Numbered from the stretch's first letter, positions 15,602-24,799 are shown. The stretch: DNA of 25,335 nucleotides from JACQAI01 sp035507915 (GCA_035507915.1 DATJNS010000206.1:1-25335); one strand, 5' to 3'. Notes: generated from the sequence alone by a model not told the origin. Made by a program: numbers and translations.

Positions 15602-17548
15602 ATGGCTCCGCAAGACGATTTTTTTGGTCTCTTTTCCCGTCTGTACGACAGCCAGAAGCAGTCCGAGATGCCCCTGCAGGAATATCTGCGGGGCTGCCGC
15701 GAAGATCCGATGATGCACGCCACCGCGCCCGAGCGGCTGCTCGCGGCGATCGGTGAGCCGACCATCGTCGACTCGAGCCACGATCAGCGGCTCGGTCGGA
15801 TCTTCATGAACCGCACGCTCAAGCTCTATCCCGCGTTCGAGGACTTCTACGGGATGGAGGAGACGATCGAGCGGATCGTCGGGTTCCTGCGCCACGCCGC
15901 GCAAGGCCTCGAGGAGCGCAAGCAGGTTCTCTATCTCTTGGGCCCGGTCGGCGGCGGCAAGTCGTCGCTCGCCGAGCGGCTCAAGATGCTGATGGAGAAG
16001 CTGCCGGTCTACGTCCTCAAGGCGGGCGAGCACGTCAGCCCGGTGTTCGAGAGCCCGCTCGGCCTGTTCGACCCCCTGTCGATGGGTCCGGCGCTCGAGG
16101 ACAAGTTCTCGATTCCCCGCCGGCGGCTGACCGGCCTGATGTCGCCCTGGGCAGTCAAACGGCTCGACGAGTTCGGCGGCGACATCTCGAAATTCACCGT
16201 GGTGCGCCTCAACCCGTCGCGCATCCGTCAGGTGTGCGTCTCCAAGACCGAGCCGGGCGACGACAACAACCAGGACATCGCCGGCCTGGTCGGCAAGGTC
16301 GACATCCGCAAGCTGGAGTTCTTCAGCCAGAACGACCCGGACGCCTACTCCTACTCGGGCGGCCTCAACCGCACGACCCAGGGCATCCTCGAGTTCGTCG
16401 AGATGTTCAAGGCGCCGATCAAGATGCTGCACCCGCTCTTGACCGCGACGCAGGAGGGCAACTACGCGGGCACCGAGAACGTCGGCGGCATCCCCTTCCA
16501 GGGCGTCATCCTCGCGCACTCGAACGAGGCCGAGTGGCAGAGCTTCAAGAACAACAAGAACAACGAAGCCTTCATCGACCGCATCTGCGTCATCAAGGTG
16601 CCGTACTGCCTGCGCGCCACCGAGGAGCGCAAGATCTACGAGAAGCTGCTGCAGGGCAGCGAGCTCACCACCGCGCCGTGCGCGCCCGGCACGCTCGACA
16701 TGCTGTCGCGCTTCAGCGTGCTGTCGCGCCTCAAGCCGCACGAAAACTCCAATCTCTACGCCAAGATGCGGGCCTATGACGGCGAGAGCCTGAAGGACAC
16801 CGATCCGCGCACCAAGTCGGTCCAGGAGTATCGCGACGCCGCCGGGGTCGACGAGGGCATGGAGGGCGTGTCGACCCGATTCGCCTTCAAGGTGCTGTCG
16901 ACCACGTTCAACTTCGACAATCACGAGGTCGCGGCCGACCCGGTGCACCTCATGTACGTGCTCGAGCAGGCGATCCGGCGCGAGCAGTTCCCGGAGGAGA
17001 CCGAGTCGAAGCTGCTCAACTTCGTCAAGACCGAGCTCGCCCAGCGCTACGCCGACCTGATCGGCAACGAGATCCAGAAGGCGTATCTGGAATCGTATTC
17101 GGACTATGGTCAGAACCTGTTCGATCGCTACGTGGCCTATGCCGACGCCTGGATCGAGGATCAGGACTACAAGGATCAGGATACCGGCCAGCTGATGAAC
17201 CGCGAGCTCCTGAACCAGGAGCTGTCGAAGATCGAGAAGCCGGCCGGCATCGCCAACCCGAAGGACTTCCGCAACGAGGTCGTTAAGTTCGCCCTAAGGG
17301 CGCGCGCCAACAATGCGGGACGCAATCCGGCGTGGACGTCCTATGAGAAGCTGCGCGAGGTCATCGAGAAGCGCATGTTCAGCCAGGTCGAGGAGCTCCT
17401 GCCGGTGATCAGCTTCGGCACCAAGAAGGACTCCGACACCGAGCGCAAGCACACGCAGTTCCTCGAGCGCATGGTCGCACGCGGCTACACGGAACGCCAG
17501 GTCCGCCGGCTCGTCGAATGGTACATGAGGATTAGCAAGGCCAGCTGA
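15602..17548 (+). CDS. prkA: PrkA-family serine protein kinase (YeaG)
   Basis: This 648-residue protein matches E. coli YeaG (644) in length. PrkA proteins join an AAA-type ATPase core to a C-terminal domain related to protein kinases; they autophosphorylate and take part in stationary-phase, nitrogen-starvation or sporulation responses. The P-loop GPVGGGKSS is at residues 114-122 after an N-terminal MHATAPERLLAAIGEP segment typical of the family. I use the ATG at 15602, with GGAG (15592-15595) six bases upstream, rather than an in-frame GTG at 15458 whose extra 48 residues look non-coding. It heads the prkA-yeaH-spoVR operon, and yeaH follows after 23 bases. Some family members have been reported with protease-like activity, which cannot be judged here. 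Confidence 0.95.
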   Translation: MAPQDDFFGLFSRLYDSQKQSEMPLQEYLRGCREDPMMHATAPERLLAAIGEPTIVDSSHDQRLGRIFMNRTLKLYPAFEDFYGMEETIERIVGFLRHAAQGLEERKQVLYLLGPVGGGKSSLAERLKMLMEKLPVYVLKAGEHVSPVFESPLGLFDPLSMGPALEDKFSIPRRRLTGLMSPWAVKRLDEFGGDISKFTVVRLNPSRIRQVCVSKTEPGDDNNQDIAGLVGKVDIRKLEFFSQNDPDAYSYSGGLNRTTQGILEFVEMFKAPIKMLHPLLTATQEGNYAGTENVGGIPFQGVILAHSNEAEWQSFKNNKNNEAFIDRICVIKVPYCLRATEERKIYEKLLQGSELTTAPCAPGTLDMLSRFSVLSRLKPHENSNLYAKMRAYDGESLKDTDPRTKSVQEYRDAAGVDEGMEGVSTRFAFKVLSTTFNFDNHEVAADPVHLMYVLEQAIRREQFPEETESKLLNFVKTELAQRYADLIGNEIQKAYLESYSDYGQNLFDRYVAYADAWIEDQDYKDQDTGQLMNRELLNQELSKIEKPAGIANPKDFRNEVVKFALRARANNAGRNPAWTSYEKLREVIEKRMFSQVEELLPVISFGTKKDSDTERKHTQFLERMVARGYTERQVRRLVEWYMRISKAS

Positions 17549-17571
17549 GTAGAGGCTTCCGAGCGCCGGCC

Positions 17572-18864
17572 ATGAATATCGTCGACCGCCGCCTCAATCC
17601 CAAGGGCAAGAGCCTCGGCAACCGCCAGCGGTTCCTGACGCGCGCGCGCGCCGAGGTGAAGGGCGCGGTGCAGGAAGCGACCCGCAAGCGCAAGGTCGGC
17701 GACCTCGAGGGCGCCGAGAAGATCTCGATCCCGACGAAAGGCATCGCCGAACCCAACTTCCGCTATGCGCGCGGCACCGGCAAGCGCGAGATCGTCGTGC
17801 CGGGCAACAAGGAGTTCATCACCGGCGACAAGATCCCGCGGCCGCCGGGCGGTGAGGGCGAAGGCGGACGCGGCGAGGCAAGCCCGGACGGCGAGGGCGA
17901 GGACGCCTTCGAGTTCGTGTTGTCCAAGGACGAGTTCCTCGATCTGTTCTTCGACGACCTGGAGCTGCCCGACCTGATCGGCAAGCAGCTCAAGGACGCC
18001 ACCAGCATGAAGCTCGCCCGCGCCGGCTACACGGTGTCGGGCACGCCGTCGAACCTCAATGTCGGCCGGACCATGCGCAACAGCATGGCGCGCCGGATCT
18101 CGCTCAACCGACCGCGCCGCGCCGATGTCGAGGCGCTTGAGCGCGAGGTCGCCGATGCCGAGGCCGCCGGTGACGAGGTGGGCGCGGCGCGGGCGCGCAA
18201 GGCGCTCGACGCGCTGCTGCGTCGCGTCAAGCTGATCCCGTACGTCGACCCGGTCGACGTCCGTTACAACCGCTTCGAGAAGGTGCCGAAGCCCAACACC
18301 CAGGCGGTCATGTTCTGCCTGATGGACGTGTCGGGCTCGATGTCCGAGCGCATGAAGGATTTGGCCAAGCGCTTCTTCATGCTGCTCCACGTCTTCCTCG
18401 GCCGGCGCTATCGCCAGGTCGACGTCGTGTTCATCCGCCACACCAGTGTCGCGAAGGAGGTCGACGAGGACACCTTCTTCTACTCGACCGAGACCGGCGG
18501 CACGGTGGTGTCGACGGCGCTCGAGGAGATGCTGCGCGTGGTGCGCGACCGCTATCCGCTCGAGGCCTGGAACATCTACGCCGCGCAGGCATCCGACGGT
18601 GATAACATCGACTCGGACAGTGGCCGCTGCATATCGCTCTTGAAGGAGCAGATCCTGCCGATCACCCAGTATTTTGCGTATGTCGAGGTCGGCGCCGGCT
18701 CGGCCGGGCTCTACGGATCGGCGCGGCCGGAAAGCGTGCTGTGGACGTCCTACAACGAGCTGTCGGCGTCGCACCCCAATTTCGCCATCATGCGCGTCGA
18801 TGATCCGGCCCAGATCTTTCCGGTGTTCCACGAGCTCTTCGCCAAGGACCGGCGCCGCGCATGA
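17572..18864 (+). CDS. yeaH: YeaH/YhbH family protein (DUF444, von Willebrand A-like)
   Basis: This 430-residue protein is close to E. coli YeaH (427). The start MNIVDRRLNPKGKSLGNRQR aligns with the known N-terminus, so the ATG at 17572 is secure although its ribosome site is weak and distant. A Gly/Glu-rich low-complexity stretch (about 88-108) precedes the conserved core. The C-terminal half is von Willebrand A-like, with an intact metal-adhesion motif, Asp252-Val-Ser254-Gly-Ser256. No enzyme activity is established; co-occurrence with PrkA and SpoVR across bacteria suggests a partner or substrate of the kinase. The stop overlaps the spoVR start by four bases (ATGA). Confidence 0.93.
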   Translation: MNIVDRRLNPKGKSLGNRQRFLTRARAEVKGAVQEATRKRKVGDLEGAEKISIPTKGIAEPNFRYARGTGKREIVVPGNKEFITGDKIPRPPGGEGEGGRGEASPDGEGEDAFEFVLSKDEFLDLFFDDLELPDLIGKQLKDATSMKLARAGYTVSGTPSNLNVGRTMRNSMARRISLNRPRRADVEALEREVADAEAAGDEVGAARARKALDALLRRVKLIPYVDPVDVRYNRFEKVPKPNTQAVMFCLMDVSGSMSERMKDLAKRFFMLLHVFLGRRYRQVDVVFIRHTSVAKEVDEDTFFYSTETGGTVVSTALEEMLRVVRDRYPLEAWNIYAAQASDGDNIDSDSGRCISLLKEQILPITQYFAYVEVGAGSAGLYGSARPESVLWTSYNELSASHPNFAIMRVDDPAQIFPVFHELFAKDRRRA

Positions 18865-20432
18865 ACACGAAAAACGACGTCAGCGCGCTGATCGCGACCA
18901 AGCCGCTGTTCGACGGCGCGGACTGGGACGCCGACACGGTGAAGCGCGCCTACGAGGCGATCGAGGAGATCGCGCTCGGCGAGCTCGGGCTCGACGTCTA
19001 TCCCAACCAGATCGAGATCATCACGTCCGAGCAGATGCTCGACGCCTACGCGTCGATCGGTCTGCCGATCATGTATCGGCACTGGAGCTTCGGGAAGCGC
19101 TTCGTGCGCGACGAGATCCTCTACCGCAAGGGTTTCCAGGGGCTCGCCTACGAGATCGTGATCAACTCCAACCCCTGCATCAGCTACATCATGGAGGAGA
19201 ACTCCATGACGATGCAGACCCTGGTGCTGGCGCACGCGGCGTTCGGCCACAATCACTTCTTCAAGAACAACTATCTGTTCCGCCAGTGGACCGATGCCGA
19301 GGGCATCCTCGACTACCTGGCGTTCGCGCGCGACTACATCACGCGCTGCGAGGAGCAGCACGGCTACGATGCGGTCGAGCGGGTGCTCGACGCCGCGCAC
19401 GCGCTGATGGACCACGGCGTCAACCGTTACGCGCGCCAGCCCAAGAGCAGCCTGCAGGCCGAGAAGCGGCGCGCCGACGAGCGTCGGCTCTACGAGCAGC
19501 AGACCTTCAACGACCTGTGGCGCACCCTGCCGACCAGCGACGTTCCGGTCGATGCCCCCGCGGCCGCGCGTGCGGCGCGCGACACCGAGAATCGCCGCAA
19601 GCTGGGCCTGCCCGAGGAGAACCTGCTGCTCTTCATCGAGAAGCAGAGTCCGCGCCTCGAGGGTTGGCAGCGCGAGATCGTCCGGATCGTGCGCAAGCTC
19701 GCGCAGTACTTCTATCCGCAGAAGCAGACGCGGGTGATGAACGAGGGCTGCGCCACCTTCGTGCACTACGAGATCATGAACCGGCTCCACGATCGGGGCC
19801 TGGTGACCGAGGGCGCCATGCTCGAGTTCCTGCAGACCCACACCAACGTGGTCTCGCAGCCGGATTTCGATTCGCCGCGCTACTCCGGGATCAATCCCTA
19901 CGCGCTCGGTTTCGCGATGATGCAGGACATCAAACGCATCTGCACCGAGCCGACCGCGGAGGATCGTCACTTCTTCCCCGGTGTCGCCGGCAACGGCGAC
20001 CCCTACGGCACGCTGCGCGACGGCTGGGCCAATTACCGTGACGAGAGCTTCGTCCTGCAGTTCCTGTCGCCCAACCTGATCCGCAAGTTCCGCCTCTTCA
20101 AGGTGACGGACCAGGCCGACGAGCCGACCCTGTCGGTCGACGCGATCCACGACGAGGCGGGCTATCAGGAGGTCCGTCGCACCTTGGCGCGCCAGTTCGA
20201 CCTGGCGCGCCGCGAGCCCGACATCCAGGTCGCCGACGTCGATCTCGCGGGCGACCGCTGCCTGGTGCTCAAGCACACGGTCTATGACGGCGTGATGCTC
20301 GAGGAGAAGACCTGCGCCGCCGTGCTGCGCCATGTCGCCGCGCTGTGGCAGTACAACGTCCGTCTGCTCGAGACCGACGCCGTCACCGACAGCGTGCTGC
20401 GCACCTACGAGGCCTCGCCCGAGAGCGAGTAG
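18861..20432 (+). CDS. spoVR: SpoVR family protein (YcgB-like)
   Basis: This 523-residue protein (E. coli YcgB: 510) is named for the Bacillus spore cortex gene, but it is widespread in non-sporulating bacteria and its biochemical role is unknown. The conserved HAAFGHNHFFKNN segment, the WTDAEGILDYLAFARDYI stretch and the Glu- and His-containing NEGCATFVHYEIMNRLHD segment are visible; the last two hint at a metal site, which is inference. It overlaps yeaH by four bases and closes the stress operon. It is convergent with the GNAT gene, 16 bases apart, with no hairpin between them. Presence here does not imply sporulation. Confidence 0.94.
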   Translation: MNTKNDVSALIATKPLFDGADWDADTVKRAYEAIEEIALGELGLDVYPNQIEIITSEQMLDAYASIGLPIMYRHWSFGKRFVRDEILYRKGFQGLAYEIVINSNPCISYIMEENSMTMQTLVLAHAAFGHNHFFKNNYLFRQWTDAEGILDYLAFARDYITRCEEQHGYDAVERVLDAAHALMDHGVNRYARQPKSSLQAEKRRADERRLYEQQTFNDLWRTLPTSDVPVDAPAAARAARDTENRRKLGLPEENLLLFIEKQSPRLEGWQREIVRIVRKLAQYFYPQKQTRVMNEGCATFVHYEIMNRLHDRGLVTEGAMLEFLQTHTNVVSQPDFDSPRYSGINPYALGFAMMQDIKRICTEPTAEDRHFFPGVAGNGDPYGTLRDGWANYRDESFVLQFLSPNLIRKFRLFKVTDQADEPTLSVDAIHDEAGYQEVRRTLARQFDLARREPDIQVADVDLAGDRCLVLKHTVYDGVMLEEKTCAAVLRHVAALWQYNVRLLETDAVTDSVLRTYEASPESE

Positions 20433-20448
20433 CGCTGCGCGTGCCCGG

Positions 20449-20943
20449 TCACGGCGCAGCCGACCCGTCGGTCCGCAGGATTGCCATGATCAGCTCGTCG
20501 CGATGAGCGCCGCCGAAGAATGCGCTGCCGCGTGCGATGCCCTCGGCCTGAAACCCCGCCTTTTCGTAGGCCCGCCGCGCCCGCGCGTTGTCGGGGAACA
20601 CGCCCAGCCAGATCCGGTGGACGTCCGTGTCCCGGAAGGCGACCGCGGTGAGCGCTCGCAGCATGGGCGTCCCGAGGCCGGCGCCGGGCCGGCTGACGGC
20701 GATGCGCTTCAGCAAGGCCACCCGCTCGGGCGACGCCCAGTCGCGAAAGATGGCGAAGCCGGTCGGCTCGCCGGCGCGCGACGCGATGAAGTAGGCGTGG
20801 CGGCCGTCGGCCAGCGCTGCGCCATGCCGCGCCTCGTCCCAGCGGCCGACCAGCGCGTCGAAACCGGGCATGCGTTCCGTCGCCATGACGAAGGGTAGAT
20901 CCGCCGCGCCGCCCCGGCGCAGCACGAGGGACTCGCTCGTCAT
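20449..20943 (-). CDS. GNAT-family N-acetyltransferase
   Basis: This 164-residue single-domain acetyltransferase transfers an acetyl group from acetyl-CoA to an unknown amine. The acetyl-CoA loop is RPGAGLGTPML (85-95), with Gly89 and Gly91 in the usual places and Pro86 in the position often held by Arg or Gln. The downstream RIWLGVFPDNARARRAYEKA then GFQAEG is the classic motif B region of RimI/RimJ-like enzymes. GGAGG (plus-strand CCTCC, 20951-20955) lies seven bases before the ATG. It is the last of three minus-strand genes, 45 bases after the DMT transporter, and may be co-transcribed or separate. Confidence 0.85.
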   Translation of the reverse strand: MTSESLVLRRGGAADLPFVMATERMPGFDALVGRWDEARHGAALADGRHAYFIASRAGEPTGFAIFRDWASPERVALLKRIAVSRPGAGLGTPMLRALTAVAFRDTDVHRIWLGVFPDNARARRAYEKAGFQAEGIARGSAFFGGAHRDELIMAILRTDGSAAP

Positions 20944-20988
20944 CGTACGCCCTCCGATCGGACCCGAACTGTCGGCGTCAACCCAAGC

Positions 20989-21885
20989 TTAGCTTGCACG
21001 CGGCGCCGCGCGCGACATCAGGATGAAGAGCGAGGCGGCGACCACGATCGCCATGCCGAGCACCGAGAAGGCGTCTGGCAGCTCGCCGAACAGCACGAAA
21101 CCGACCAGGATGCCGAGCGGCAGGCGAAAGAAGTCCATCGGCGCCATCTTGCTGAACGTGCCGATCGCGTAGGCGCGCGACAGGCAGATCTGGCCCGCGA
21201 ACGACAGGCCGCCCATCAGCGCCAGCAAGAGCCACTGCCGCGGCTCGGGCGTGCGCCACACCGGCAACGCCAGCGGCAGGCCCATCAGCAGGCCGTTGAG
21301 CATGAAGTAGAACGCGATGCGGTCGGGTGGCTCGGTCAGGGAGAGCTGCTTCACCTTCATCATCGCGAGGCTCGACAACAGCGCGCTCGACAGCGCGATC
21401 GTCGACGCGAGCCCGACCGCGCTGCTCGGTTTGGCGATCAGGATCACGCCGGCGAAGCCGACCGCGGTGGCGAGCCAACGCGCGGGCGGCACGCGCTCGC
21501 CGAGGAACAGCACCGTCAGGAGCAGCGACCACAGCGGCGTGGTGAAGGACAGCGCGATGACATCGGCCAGGTTGAGCAGCGGCAGCACGTAGATGAACGC
21601 CAGGAACGACACGAAGCCGAACGCGCCGCGGTAGAGGTGGCTGAAATAGCGTCGGGTCGTGAAATAGGCCGGGCCACGGCGCGCGATCAGGGGCACGAAC
21701 CACACGAGCGCGAAGGCATGGCGCAGCGCCGCGACGACGAACACCGGCAGGTCGGTCGCGAGCTCCTTGACTGCCGCCGACGAGATGCTGAACAGGAGCC
21801 CGCTCGCGAGCATGAGGAGGCCGCCACGCAGATCGTCCGAGCGCTGCGCGGCGACCGCGGGCGCTCCGCCGGCCTCGGAGCTCAT
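20989..21885 (-). CDS. DMT-family (EamA) transporter
   Basis: This 298-residue inner-membrane protein has about ten hydrophobic helices arranged as two EamA repeats, the plan of drug/metabolite exporters. The first repeat begins RGGLLMLASGLLFSISSAAV and contains RHAFALVWFVP; the second includes LMGGLSFAGQICLSRAYAIG and DFFRLPLGILVGFVLFGE. The substrate is unknown. A longer frame back to 22137 overlaps the dehydrogenase gene and reads as a shadow, so I use the ATG at 21885. It lies ten bases after the dehydrogenase stop with no ribosome site of its own, which fits translational coupling. Export of a product of that enzyme is a guess. Confidence 0.87.
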   Translation of the reverse strand: MSSEAGGAPAVAAQRSDDLRGGLLMLASGLLFSISSAAVKELATDLPVFVVAALRHAFALVWFVPLIARRGPAYFTTRRYFSHLYRGAFGFVSFLAFIYVLPLLNLADVIALSFTTPLWSLLLTVLFLGERVPPARWLATAVGFAGVILIAKPSSAVGLASTIALSSALLSSLAMMKVKQLSLTEPPDRIAFYFMLNGLLMGLPLALPVWRTPEPRQWLLLALMGGLSFAGQICLSRAYAIGTFSKMAPMDFFRLPLGILVGFVLFGELPDAFSVLGMAIVVAASLFILMSRAAPRAS

Positions 21886-21895
21886 GCCGCGTCGC

Positions 21896-23029
21896 TCAGC
21901 CCATCGCCGCCCGTAGCAGGTCGAGATAGTCGGCGGCGTCGGCCTGGCGCGGATTGGTGCCGTTGCAGTGATCCTTGACCGCCTGCTCGGCCATCGCGGG
22001 TAGGATCTCCGGCGTGACCCCCATGGCGCGCAGGCCCGCCGGCATGCCGACGCGCGCGTTGAGCTTGGCGATCGCGTCGGCGACGTCGCTTCCGGGCGCC
22101 AGCCCCATGGCGTGCGCCAAGCGGGGCACCTTGTCACCCAGCGCGTCGTGGTTGAAGCGCAACACCGCCGGCAGCACCACCGCGTTCAAGGTGCCGTGGT
22201 GCAGGCGCGGGCTCTGGATGCTGCCGAGCGGATGCGACATCGCGTGCACCGCGCCGAGCCCCTTCTGAAACGCCATCGCGCCTTCCATCGCGGCCATCAT
22301 CATGTTCCAGCGCGCCTCGCGGTCGGCCCCGTGGCCGCACGCGCGCTCGATGTGGCGGCAGGCGCGGGCCAGCCCGTCGAGCGCGATCGCGTCGGCCGGC
22401 GGATTGACGAGCGGCGAGCAGAAGGTCTCGATGCAGTGAGCGATCGCGTCCATCCCCGTGCCGGCGGTCACCGCGCGCGGCAGCCCGAGGGTGAGCTCGG
22501 GATCGCAGATCGCCACATCGGGGATCAGATGCGGGCTGACCACGCCGAGCTTGCGGCCGTCCGCCAGGGTGATGAGCGCGCCGCGGCCGACCTCGCTGCC
22601 GGTGCCCGCGGTGGTCGGCAGCGCGATCATCGGGGCCAGGTTGGGCCCGATGCGCGCGACGCCGCCCTCGATCATGGCGTACGGCGCAAGCGGTCCCGGA
22701 TGGGTCGCGAGCAGGCGCACTGCCTTGGCGAGGTCGAGCGCCGAGCCGCCGCCGACGCCGATCAGCCCGTCGCAGCCATGCTCGCGGAACAGCCGCAGCG
22801 CCTCGTCGACCGCCGCCTCGGTCGGGTTCTCGGGCGTGCCGTCATAGACCGTCACGCTCATGTCGGCCGGCAGCACGGCGCTGACGCGCTCCACCAGCCC
22901 GGCCGCCACCACGCCTTTGTCGGACACGATCAGGGGCCGCATGATGCCGACCCGGTTGAGCTCGTCGGCCAGCAGCTTGAGCGCGCCGAAATCGAACTGG
23001 ATCCGGGTCAGATAGCTGATCATCGCCAT
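21896..23029 (-). CDS. Iron-containing alcohol dehydrogenase
   Basis: This 377-residue group III dehydrogenase oxidises alcohols or reduces aldehydes with NAD(P). The nucleotide motif GGGSALD is at 93-99. The metal ligands are all present: Asp194 and His198 in GMDAIAHCIE, His262 in VHAMSHPLG and His278 in HHGTLNAVVLP, equivalent to the iron ligands of FucO. PTTAGTGSEV (138-147) is the family signature. I chose the ATG at 23029 because GGAGG (plus-strand CCTCC, 23038-23042) lies eight bases upstream; a GTG at 23038 would overlap that site. It heads a minus-strand group and is divergent from the gene at 23169. The substrate is unknown; maleylacetate reductases share this fold but nothing specific supports that. 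Confidence 0.92.
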   Translation of the reverse strand: MAMISYLTRIQFDFGALKLLADELNRVGIMRPLIVSDKGVVAAGLVERVSAVLPADMSVTVYDGTPENPTEAAVDEALRLFREHGCDGLIGVGGGSALDLAKAVRLLATHPGPLAPYAMIEGGVARIGPNLAPMIALPTTAGTGSEVGRGALITLADGRKLGVVSPHLIPDVAICDPELTLGLPRAVTAGTGMDAIAHCIETFCSPLVNPPADAIALDGLARACRHIERACGHGADREARWNMMMAAMEGAMAFQKGLGAVHAMSHPLGSIQSPRLHHGTLNAVVLPAVLRFNHDALGDKVPRLAHAMGLAPGSDVADAIAKLNARVGMPAGLRAMGVTPEILPAMAEQAVKDHCNGTNPRQADAADYLDLLRAAMG

Positions 23030-23168
23030 GCGCGGCACCTCCGGCCACGTCCAGTCTAGCCCGACCGCGCCGCGCGCGTCAGGATACTGCTGTCATCCGG
23101 CGCTTCCCCCACGAGGAGGGAGGCTGCAGACTTCAGCGCGCCAGCGAGCACGAGAGGGAGGATCCGCC

Positions 23169-23723
23169 ATGAGCCGTTTCCCGGAGTTGAAGCCCGAACA
23201 GTGGGATGCCGACCAGAAGAAGGTCGCTGCCAACATCTCGGCCGGGCCGCGCGGCAGCGTGCGCGGGCCTTTCTTGCCGCTGCTCTACAGCCCGGGGCTG
23301 TGCGATCCGATCCAGCAGGCGGGTGCCCACCTGCGCTACAAGAGCGCGCTGTCGGCCGCGCTCAACGAGTTCGCGATCTGCATCACGGCGCGCTTCTGGA
23401 CCGCCCAGTACGAATGGCATGCCCACCGCAAGCTCGCGGTCGAAGCCGGACTCGACCCCAAGATCGCCGATCAGGTGGCGCGCGGCGAGCGTCCGACCGG
23501 CATGTCGGCGGAGCAGACGGCGATCTACGAGTTCTGCAACGAGCTTCACCGCACACACGGCGTCAGCGACAAGACCTTCGACGCGGTGGTGGAAAAGTTC
23601 GGCCGGCGCGGCGCGATGGATCTGATCGGCATCTGCGGCTACTACACCCTGATCTCGATGGTGCTCAACGTCTCCCAGGTGCCGCTGCCCGCCGGCGTCG
23701 AGCCGCCGCTGCCCAAGCTCTGA
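23169..23723 (+). CDS. Carboxymuconolactone decarboxylase-like (AhpD fold) protein
   Basis: This 184-residue all-helical protein has the AhpD/carboxymuconolactone decarboxylase core in NEFAICITARFWTAQYEWHA (66-85) followed by H86. Aligned with mycobacterial AhpD, Glu67 and His86 are kept, but the two redox cysteines are Ala79 and Glu82, so thiol peroxidase chemistry is not expected. The family mostly has no proven function; genes of this type sit in many degradative clusters. GGGAGG lies just before the ATG at 23169; an in-frame start at 23028 would run through the divergent promoter region and is rejected. The cyclase-family gene follows after 32 bases. Confidence 0.88.
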   Translation: MSRFPELKPEQWDADQKKVAANISAGPRGSVRGPFLPLLYSPGLCDPIQQAGAHLRYKSALSAALNEFAICITARFWTAQYEWHAHRKLAVEAGLDPKIADQVARGERPTGMSAEQTAIYEFCNELHRTHGVSDKTFDAVVEKFGRRGAMDLIGICGYYTLISMVLNVSQVPLPAGVEPPLPKL

Positions 23724-23755
23724 TCGCAGCGCGCCACCGAACGAGGGAGGACACC

Positions 23756-24796
23756 ATGGCGAAACGCTGGGTCAAGCGCCCCGAGGGCTCGACGTGGGGC
23801 GACTTCGGCGAGGACGACCAGCGCGGCCGCCTCAATCTGCTGACCGAGGACCGCGTCAGGGCCGGCGTCGCCGAGGCCAAGGCGGGCAAGAATTTCTGCC
23901 TGAGCCTGCCGCTCGACTACCCGGGCGGCAATCTGCTCAATCCACGCCGGCTGCCGCCGCGGCGCTTCGCCACCATCCGCAACGACCGGGCGAACTTCAA
24001 CTACGCGTTCAACCAGGACAATCCGAACTGGACCGACGTCGTCAACGACGACGTCGTGCTCATGACCCTGCAGTACTCGACCCAGTGGGATACGCTCGCG
24101 CACGTCGGCTCGACGTTCGATGCCGACGGGGACGGCAAGCCCGAGATCGTCTACTACAACGGCTATCGCGGCGGCGAGCACGTCGTCGGCGCCGAGGCGA
24201 AGCCGGGCGTCGAGCCGTGGGCGCGCTTCGAGGGCGTCGAAGCCAAGGCCCTCGGCGTCGAGAACATGGCGGAATCCTGCGTCCAGGGTCGCGGCGTCCT
24301 GATCGACCTGCACGCTCATTTCGGGCGCGAGCCCAAATCGGTCGGCTACGACGACCTGATGCGCGTGCTCGACAAGGACAAGGTCGAGATCGGCGTCGGC
24401 GACATGGTGTGCCTGCATACCGGTTTCGCCGAGATGCTGCTCGAGATGCGCAAGAACCCCGACGAGCACAAGGTGCATCACTCGTGCCCGAGCCTGAACG
24501 GCCGCGACCCGAAGCTGCTCGAATGGGTCACCAAGAGCAAACTCTCGGTGCTGATCGGCGACAACTATGCGGTCGAGACGGTGCCGTCGGCGGCCGGCAG
24601 CGGGACCCACGCTGCACTGCCGTTGCACGAGCACTGCCTGTTCAAGCTCGGCGTCAATCTCGGTGAACTCTGGTACCTGACGCCGCTCGCGACCTGGCTG
24701 CGCCAGAATCATCGCAACCGTTTCTTCCTGACCGCGCCGCCGCTGCGGCTGCCCGGCGCGGTCGGCTCGCCCGCCACCCCCGTCGCGACGGTCTGA
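23756..24796 (+). CDS. Cyclase-family (KynB-like fold) metal-dependent hydrolase
   Basis: This 346-residue protein belongs to the cyclase family (PF04199) that includes kynurenine formamidase and isatin hydrolase; those are usually shorter (about 200-270). The canonical metal motif HxGTHxDxPxH appears here as QYSTQWDTLAH: Thr109, Asp112 and His116 are kept, but Gln106 and Gln110 replace the first two His. Further conserved parts are VLIDLHAHFGREP, GDMVCLHTGFAEMLLEM and ETVPSAAGSGTHAALPLHEH. The substrate is probably a lactone, lactam, amide or enol ester, but that is family-level inference. A clean GAGGGAGG precedes the ATG, and an SDR gene starts three bases after the stop. Confidence 0.85.
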   Translation: MAKRWVKRPEGSTWGDFGEDDQRGRLNLLTEDRVRAGVAEAKAGKNFCLSLPLDYPGGNLLNPRRLPPRRFATIRNDRANFNYAFNQDNPNWTDVVNDDVVLMTLQYSTQWDTLAHVGSTFDADGDGKPEIVYYNGYRGGEHVVGAEAKPGVEPWARFEGVEAKALGVENMAESCVQGRGVLIDLHAHFGREPKSVGYDDLMRVLDKDKVEIGVGDMVCLHTGFAEMLLEMRKNPDEHKVHHSCPSLNGRDPKLLEWVTKSKLSVLIGDNYAVETVPSAAGSGTHAALPLHEHCLFKLGVNLGELWYLTPLATWLRQNHRNRFFLTAPPLRLPGAVGSPATPVATV

Positions 24797-24799
24797 GCC

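Noticed and set aside
15213..15602. A 129-codon minus-strand frame in the prkA leader
   Set aside because: Mixed third-position use, no known domain, and it begins at a TTG directly against the prkA ribosome site. A short real gene cannot be fully excluded.
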